Shown: one piece after another, positions 59,977-64,000 of the stretch
Layout: every line of letters begins with the position of its first letter
Position numbering within the stretch: the first letter of the stretch is position 1
Origin: CALREJ01 sp035547395
Lineage (GTDB): Bacteria > Patescibacteriota > Gracilibacteria > Peribacterales > Peribacteraceae
DNA: 64,000 nucleotides
NCBI GenBank assembly: GCA_035547395.1
Contig: DASZVA010000014.1
Span: forward strand, 1 to 64,000
Direction of reading: 5' to 3'
Notes under the pieces: generated by a model
Databases searched by the model: none
Seen by the model: the letters and a program-made list of their open reading frames with translations, nothing else
Told to the model about the DNA's origin: nothing
Translations under genes and position numbers: made by a program

Positions 59977-60192
59977 TCAGCGGATGAACCAACCGGCGAT
60001 GGTCAGCACGAAGAAAATGATTCCGAGGATGGCGGAACCCTGATAGAGCACGCGCTCCGCGCCTCTGCGCTGCACGTACGTAACTCCCGTGCCGCCGAGC
60101 GCGGACGACAGGCCGCTAGAGCGATGCTGCAGCAGAATGCTGAAGATGATGAGAATGGCGAGAACCGCCTGAATCGTAGTAATCAAACTCAT
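59977..60192 (-). CDS. secG: Preprotein translocase subunit SecG
   Basis: 71 aa with two TM helices (about 4-20 and 52-70) separated by a Gly-rich cytoplasmic loop. The motif ILLQHRSSGLSSALGG is characteristic of SecG (LLQ...K..GL...GG). It supports SecYEG-dependent export. It is followed 4 nt later by the substrate-binding protein gene. Confidence 0.93.
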   Translation of the reverse strand: MSLITTIQAVLAILIIFSILLQHRSSGLSSALGGTGVTYVQRRGAERVLYQGSAILGIIFFVLTIAGWFIR

Positions 60193-60296
60193 GCAGACAG
60201 TGTAGAGGTTTACGCCCGCCGATCAAGGGTGATTTGGGCTTTGGAAAGGCGCAAAATGGGAAAATTGAAAAATGAAAATGGAAAATTAATTTTCTG

Positions 60297-60302
60297 TATA
60301 CT
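60297..60302 (+). promoter_or_regulatory. -10 box of tRNA-Val
   Basis: TATACT at 60297-60302 predicts a start near 60309, six bases before the mature 5' end. Confidence 0.45.
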
Positions 60303-60314
60303 TTCGTCACATCA

Positions 60315-60391
60315 GGGCGCCTAGCTCAGTTGGTTAGAGCATCTCGTTTACACCGAGAGGGTCAGGGGTTCGAATCCTCTGGCGCCCACCA
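60315..60391 (+). tRNA. tRNA-Val(UAC)
   Basis: 77 nt with encoded CCA. Acceptor GGGCGCC/GGCGCCC, anticodon loop TTTACAC (anticodon UAC), T-loop TTCGAAT. All stems pair. Confidence 0.97.
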
Positions 60392-60405
60392 CCCCGTCAC
60401 CCTAA

Positions 60406-60429
60406 CCCTCTCCCGCAAGGGGGAGAGGG
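60406..60429 (+). terminator. Hairpin after tRNA-Val
   Basis: CCCTCTCCC and GGGAGAGGG form a 9-bp stem. The following AATATTTCC is a weak T tract. The sequence belongs to a common hairpin type also seen at 63.66 kb. Confidence 0.55.
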
Positions 60430-60633
60430 AATATTTCCGTGTCATGCACCGTTTTTTTGCGTTCTCAAAAACTATTTCATTACGTAAAAATGTACCGTGG
60501 CACGCGCTGATGGTGTACCCGCCCGAACGTACCGTTCGGTACGGGCAGGCCGAGGCGTCAAAAAAATGTGCCACCCACATGAAGTACAGGATGACACATG
60601 CTGATCGCTAACCGCTAATCGCTCTTCGCAATT
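60430..60633. other. Intergenic stretch with palindromic element
   Basis: No gene seen. Around 60520-60550 CCCGCCCGAACGTACCGTTCGGTACGGGC is an imperfect nested palindrome (CCGAACG/CGTTCGG). GGTGGCAC-like and GGATGACAC segments on either side recall the ends of the repeat elements at 36.1 and 39.6 kb. Confidence 0.4.
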
Positions 60634-60969
60634 TTACTGTCCCGTCGCAGTACTGCCGAGCGACTGGAAGATGCTCTGCATGAGGCCGACGATCGTCGAG
60701 AAGTTCAGATCGAACGGAATGTCGAGGAGCTTACTGATCCACGCCACCGCGAAGAACGCGACGAAGGTGACGATGAGACCGATGATCGCGTAGCGGATCG
60801 TATGCACCGCCTTGCGGATTTTTTCTTCATTACCGGCGGAGAGAATGAAACTGATGCCGCCGATGATGATGTAAACGAGACAGAGAATCGACGCGACGAT
60901 GAGCGCCAGCGCGATGAAGGTTGCGACGATATCAATGACGCTGCCCGTCGCGAGAAGGTTCTGCAGCAT
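60634..60969 (-). CDS. Small membrane protein of the CPR pilin/VirB2-like type
   Basis: 111 aa with two long TM helices (about 12-45 and 58-85) and the connecting GGISFILSAGNEEKIRKA loop. The VYIIIGGISFILSAGNEEKI segment is common in CPR and related bacteria in proteins annotated as pilin or TrbC/VirB2-like, where conjugation genes are usually absent. Function is uncertain. The gene is last in the dciA-rpsP-khpA cluster, 21 nt after khpA, with a CCCCTCCTCCCCCACCCTTCC tract before ATG (first 20 bases given: CCCCTCCTCCCCCACCCTTC). Confidence 0.75.
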   Translation of the reverse strand: MLQNLLATGSVIDIVATFIALALIVASILCLVYIIIGGISFILSAGNEEKIRKAVHTIRYAIIGLIVTFVAFFAVAWISKLLDIPFDLNFSTIVGLMQSIFQSLGSTATGQ

Positions 60970-60990
60970 GGAAGGGTGGGGGAGGAGGGG

Positions 60991-61290
60991 TTAATGAGAC
61001 GGAGGTTCCAGGATTTTAAGATTGATGCGCTGCTGTGCGTTGCCTCCGAGAATACGAAGCAGCGTGCGAAGGGCTTTGACGGTCTGACCGCCTTTGCCGA
61101 TCAATTTGCCCATGTCAGCGTCGCCGACCTGGACAGTAAGAAGAACGCCGAGCTCGTCGATCTTGGAATCGATGACGAGAGCGTCTTTGTCTTCAACGAT
61201 GGATTCGAGAACGTACCGCAGAAAATCCAAACCGGGTACATCCGACGATGTTTGTGGAGAACTCATACCGGGTGATCCTACTCCCTCCAT
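60991..61290 (-). CDS. khpA: KH-domain RNA-binding protein KhpA
   Basis: 99 aa from ATG 61290, or 91 aa from ATG 61266. The single KH domain has the motif GKLIGKGGQTVKALRTLL (GxxG loop). KhpA binds structured RNAs, often with KhpB, and is normally encoded next to rpsP, as here. The ATG at 61290 overlaps the rpsP stop (TAATG), which argues for the longer form through translational coupling. Confidence 0.92.
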   Translation of the reverse strand: MEGVGSPGMSSPQTSSDVPGLDFLRYVLESIVEDKDALVIDSKIDELGVLLTVQVGDADMGKLIGKGGQTVKALRTLLRILGGNAQQRINLKILEPPSH

Positions 61291-61706
61291 TATGCGTTGT
61301 CACCAGCTGGTGCTGCCTCCTCTGCGGGAGCGGCTTCCGCCTTCGCTGAAGCTTCGGCGGACAGGTCGGCTACCGGAGCGGCGGCCGCGGCGGCAGGAGC
61401 AGCGGATTCCTCGGGCGGAGCCTTCTTGGAACGCTGCTTGGTGTAACGCTGAATGAACTTTTCCATATCCTTCACGCCGTTTTTCTTCAGAAGGCGGGCG
61501 ACCGTGTCGCTCGGGATCGCACCCTTGGACACCCAATAGGTGACGCGCTCCTGATTCACCTGCCACACCGGATCTTTGCGGGCGGGGAGGTAGTGACCGA
61601 GGATCTCGAGGAACTTGCCCTTCACCGGACGCGCCTTGTCGGCCGCGACGATACGATACGTCGCGAGGTTCTTTCGGCCGGTGCGCTGCAGTCTGATGAC
61701 GAGCAT
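61290..61706 (-). CDS. rpsP: 30S ribosomal protein bS16 with Ala-rich extension
   Basis: From ATG 61706 the product has 138 aa. Residues 1-85 are canonical bS16 (MLVIRLQRTGRKNLATYRIV; ILGHYLPARKDP). The remaining 50 or so residues form an Ala/Glu-rich low-complexity tail. Part of the tail (LSAEASAKAEA) is encoded by a copy of a dispersed palindromic repeat. The upstream in-frame start at 61790 would add 28 unrelated residues. It is coupled to khpA by TAATG and lies 46 nt after dciA. Confidence 0.95.
   Translation of the reverse strand: MLVIRLQRTGRKNLATYRIVAADKARPVKGKFLEILGHYLPARKDPVWQVNQERVTYWVSKGAIPSDTVARLLKKNGVKDMEKFIQRYTKQRSKKAPPEESAAPAAAAAAPVADLSAEASAKAEAAPAEEAAPAGDNA
61336..61361. repeat. 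26-bp dispersed palindromic repeat inside rpsP
   Basis: TCCGCC ... GGCGGA with inner TTCGC/GCTTC arms. It matches the intergenic copy at 22075-22100 in 23 of 26 positions when inverted, and is translated as part of the bS16 tail. Confidence 0.6.
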
Positions 61707-61752
61707 GTGGGCGCTCAGTGTAGGGAGAGGGCTCGATTCATGCAAGTCTTTG

Positions 61753-62067
61753 TCAGTCCCGCGCGATCCGGATATCTGAAATATGCGCAAAACCGCATTC
61801 GGATGCGATGTATGCTTTTAAATCGGGAATCAGAGCCCGGCATTCCTGGAGCGCGACCGAGTGGGAGCAGGTGAGAAACACGACGCCGTCCTGCACTTTT
61901 TTCACGTGCACGCATGCAGACAGATCAACCAGGCGATGCGCGATCCATTTCTCCAGGCGATGCACGACCAAAGCCCCCTCGGCATGCTGTTGCAGCCCCC
62001 GCTTGTGGAGCACTTTGGGGAGAACCGAGAAGACGCGATCCATGAACGGGCGGGGAAGACACCTCAT
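61753..62067 (-). CDS. dciA: DciA-like (DUF721) helicase-loader protein
   Basis: 104 aa from ATG 62067 (ATG 62043 is an alternative). The DUF721/DciA fold is suggested by the helical VLHKRGLQQHA region and the KH-like VHVKKVQDGVVFLTCSHSVALQECRALIPDLKAYI (core VFLTCSHSVALQECRALI). DciA loads the replicative helicase DnaB in bacteria lacking DnaC or DnaI. It is the first gene of a compact operon with rpsP, khpA and the pilin-like gene. Confidence 0.75.
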   Translation of the reverse strand: MRCLPRPFMDRVFSVLPKVLHKRGLQQHAEGALVVHRLEKWIAHRLVDLSACVHVKKVQDGVVFLTCSHSVALQECRALIPDLKAYIASECGFAHISDIRIARD

Positions 62068-62199
62068 TGTCGTTGACGGATGAGACGAACGCAATTGACA
62101 CATCAACGCAAACAATGATCGCCGTCCTGTCCACGGCTTTCATTTGCATTGCAGAGCGGACTCAGCAGACTGTGATGGTTCATTTTCCCTCTCCTTTCT

Positions 62200-63648
62200 A
62201 TGTTGTTTCACTCACGCACATCCCGCTTCGTCGCGAGCGCCTTCGCGGCCGGGATTCTGCTCGGAGTCGTGGGAACGACGATGGCAGCGTCCGTTCGCGG
62301 CTCCTCGGTTTTTCCGGATATCCCCAGTGGATCGTACTTCGACTCCGCCGTCGGGCAGATGTATTCCATGGGTATCATCAAGGGATACCAGAACGGCAAT
62401 TTCGGTCCCAATGATCCCGTGACGCGCGCCGACGTCGCCGTCATGCTGCAGCGCTTCTATAATGAAGAGCACGGCATTTCGAATGACTCGTCATCCAGCA
62501 CGACGACCCGTTCGAGCTCCAGCCGGTCGAGTGCCGCCTCGAGCACGAGTTCCAGTTCCTCGAAAGTGCTCTACGGCACGGTCCGTTTCACGACCAATAA
62601 TTTCGTGGTCGGCTATGCGACCGGCACGGCAAAGATCTCGGTCGTCCGCATCGGCGGCGCGACGGGTCAGTTGAACGTCGATTACGCGACGGGCAGCGGA
62701 TCGGCGGTCGCCGGCACGGACTATGATCCGACCAGCGGCACGTTGAACTTCGCCAACGGCGAAACGAGCAAGACGTTCACGGTGAACATCAAAAACAATC
62801 CGTTCGGCGGAAACAAGACGATTCCCATCATCCTGAAGAATATCAGCGCGGGCGCGGCTCTCGGCGATCCCTCCACCGCGACGATCACGATTTCAAGCGG
62901 ACAGAGCGATTCGTCCACGTCGTCAACCGCGTCGGCTGCGTCCAGCAGCTCGGTGAATTCGATGGGCACGCTGTCTCTGAGCGCGACGTCCTACATGGTG
63001 AATGAAAAGGATGGCACCCTCACCGTCACCGTGAACCGAAGCGGCGGCACGAACGGGACAGTCGGCGTGTCATACGCGACGACGGACGGCACGGCGCATG
63101 CGGGCGCGGCCTACACCAATGTGAACGGCACGCTTACCTTCAATGCAGGAGAAACGACCAAGACGTTCTCGATTCCGATCAGCTACAACTCGAACGTAAC
63201 GGGCAACCGTTCGTTCACGGTGGCGCTTGGTAACCCCACCGGCGGCGCGAACCTGGATGCACTCGGTACGTCCGCGACCGTGACGATCTTCGATTATGAA
63301 AGCGGCGTCTACGGGTCGGGCGGATTGAAATTCGCGAAATCGGAATATGACGTCAGCCACAACGACGGTAATGTCGTGATCACGGTGCAGCGCGTGGGAG
63401 GCGCTGACGGAATCGTGACGGTGAATTACGACACCGAAAACGTCACCGCATCGTCCGGCAATGATTACACGACGGAAAACGGAACACTCACGTTCCAGCC
63501 CGGCGAAACGAGCAAGACGATCGTCATTCCGATTTTGAACAGCGGCACGCTGAGTAACACTCGTTCGTTCAACGTGGCGCTGACATCGCCGACGGCGCCG
63601 GCGACACTCGTGTCTCCGTATGTCACAAGCGTCATGATCAGTAACTAA
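62200..63648 (+). CDS. Secreted SLH and Calx-beta repeat protein
   Basis: 482 aa. A signal peptide (about 1-30) precedes one S-layer homology domain (VFPDIPSGSYFDSAVGQMYS, then GIIKGYQNGNFGPNDPVTRADVAVML; about 37-90), a Ser-rich linker and three Calx-beta domains (about 125-235, 255-365 and 375-482) recognised by YATGSGSAVAGTDYDPTSGT-like and FANGETSKTFTV-like segments. The SLH domain should attach it to cell-wall polymer, with Calx-beta domains displayed outside, probably Ca2+-dependent adhesion. ATG follows CCCTCTCCTTTCT. A terminator pair follows. Confidence 0.9.
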   Translation: MLFHSRTSRFVASAFAAGILLGVVGTTMAASVRGSSVFPDIPSGSYFDSAVGQMYSMGIIKGYQNGNFGPNDPVTRADVAVMLQRFYNEEHGISNDSSSSTTTRSSSSRSSAASSTSSSSSKVLYGTVRFTTNNFVVGYATGTAKISVVRIGGATGQLNVDYATGSGSAVAGTDYDPTSGTLNFANGETSKTFTVNIKNNPFGGNKTIPIILKNISAGAALGDPSTATITISSGQSDSSTSSTASAASSSSVNSMGTLSLSATSYMVNEKDGTLTVTVNRSGGTNGTVGVSYATTDGTAHAGAAYTNVNGTLTFNAGETTKTFSIPISYNSNVTGNRSFTVALGNPTGGANLDALGTSATVTIFDYESGVYGSGGLKFAKSEYDVSHNDGNVVITVQRVGGADGIVTVNYDTENVTASSGNDYTTENGTLTFQPGETSKTIVIPILNSGTLSNTRSFNVALTSPTAPATLVSPYVTSVMISN

Positions 63649-63663
63649 ATCCCTCATCCCCAA

Positions 63664-63762
63664 CCCCTTCTCCCGCTTGCGCCACCAGCCAGCCGGGAGA
63701 AGGGGTATTTTTAAAAATTCCCCCCTCTCCTGGTAAGCAAGCGGGTGGGCAGGAGAGGGGGC
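63664..63762. terminator. Two back-to-back terminator hairpins
   Basis: CCCCTTCTCCCG/CGGGAGAAGGGG (63664-63705) followed by TATTTTT ends the plus-strand SLH gene. CCCCCTCTCCTG/CAGGAGAGGGGG (about 63722-63761) read on the minus strand is followed by AATTTTTAAAAA and ends the glycosyltransferase gene. Confidence 0.75.
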
Positions 63763-63772
63763 GGGGGTGAGG

Positions 63773-64000
63773 TCACATCGCTTCCTGCAACACAGCCGCT
63801 GTTTCCTCCGCCGTGTTCTCCCACGTGCCGATGACAGATGCATTGCGCTCATGCGGCGGATGTTTGAATGCAGCGGCGAATGCATCGACGGTCGGTTCGA
63901 GAAGCAATGCTTTCCCTGTCGCGATGTCTCTGATCGCGGATCCGTCGGTTGCGATCACCGGGCACGCGCAGGCAAGCGCTTCCGCGACGGGCAGGCAGAA
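63773..64000 (-). CDS. Glycosyltransferase family 4/1, C-terminal part (cut by window edge)
   Basis: The visible 75 C-terminal residues begin FCLPVAEALACACPVIATDG, the E-x7-E-like nucleotide-sugar binding motif of GT-B glycosyltransferases (group 1), and end in an amphipathic helix. The 5' part lies beyond the window. It probably acts in surface polysaccharide or glycolipid synthesis. Confidence 0.85.
   Translation of the reverse strand, partial: FCLPVAEALACACPVIATDGSAIRDIATGKALLLEPTVDAFAAAFKHPPHERNASVIGTWENTAEETAAVLQEAM

Noticed and set aside
1..64000. UGA recoding as in Gracilibacteria or SR1
   Set aside because: Standard-code reading gives family-length proteins throughout, and UGA ends genes such as the serine recombinase and PIN-GNAT genes at sensible points.

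Overview
The window looks like a chromosome segment of a Candidate Phyla Radiation bacterium of the Peregrinibacteria/Peribacteria type. This is inference from style: very long Ser-rich linkers in secreted proteins, VanW, Gmad2, SLH/Calx-beta and LPxTG surface proteins, a CPR-type pilin-like protein beside rpsP-khpA, near absence of Shine-Dalgarno sites, and UGA used as a normal stop. No rRNA or marker set is present to fix the taxonomy.

Layout. 1-1056: class I fructose-bisphosphate aldolase. About 1.57-8.07 kb: an AT-richer mobile element (DUF4145, DUF4238, a terminase-small-subunit-like HTH protein, a KAP NTPase with a 7-codon leader ORF, a small PH-like protein, a large serine recombinase) whose recombinase gene ends inside the 3' end of tRNA-Lys(CUU). 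8.3-18.5 kb: cell-envelope block (Gln/Asn repeat protein, membrane methyltransferase, Sel1 lipoprotein, two VanW proteins, an LPxTG DUF11 protein, a LamG+RTX protein). 19.1-21.7 kb: MgtA-type Mg2+ ATPase. 21.7-23.5 kb: tRNA-Phe, tRNA-Ala, two similar small transcription units with 26-29-codon ORFs, and two acidic 45-residue proteins. 23.5-35.2 kb: housekeeping genes (obg, dnaK under CIRCE, gap, an endonuclease IV-like gene, CCA-adding enzyme, a DedA-PAP2-LssY fusion). 35.4-43.7 kb: curlin-like secreted protein, MFS exporter, lipoprotein, TIG/Kazal protein, CNNM-type protein, MarR regulator, beta-propeller protein and two copies of a 120-130 bp repeat with imperfect terminal inverted repeats. 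43.8-57.1 kb: tRNA-Ile(UAU) followed by a defence-type island (AAA+ regulator, Mrr-like nuclease with TM helices, PIN-GNAT-PUA-like fusion plus small ASCH-like partner, type I R-M HsdSMR, GmrSD-like DUF262 protein). 57.2-64 kb: rplI, peptide-binding protein, secG, tRNA-Val, dciA-rpsP-khpA-pilin-like operon, SLH/Calx-beta protein and the end of a glycosyltransferase.

Two expression patterns recur. Several genes have a -10 hexamer ending exactly 7 nt before the start codon, which predicts leaderless mRNAs. Many others have a pyrimidine-rich tract directly before ATG in place of a Shine-Dalgarno sequence. The two small ORFs at 22.3-22.75 kb are exceptions with clear GGAGG sites. The best candidates for undescribed biology are the PIN-GNAT-PUA-like/ASCH pair, the AAA+ regulator with three N-terminal repeats and a degenerate GAFTGA loop, the KAP cargo of the tRNA-Lys element, and the paired small-ORF units.
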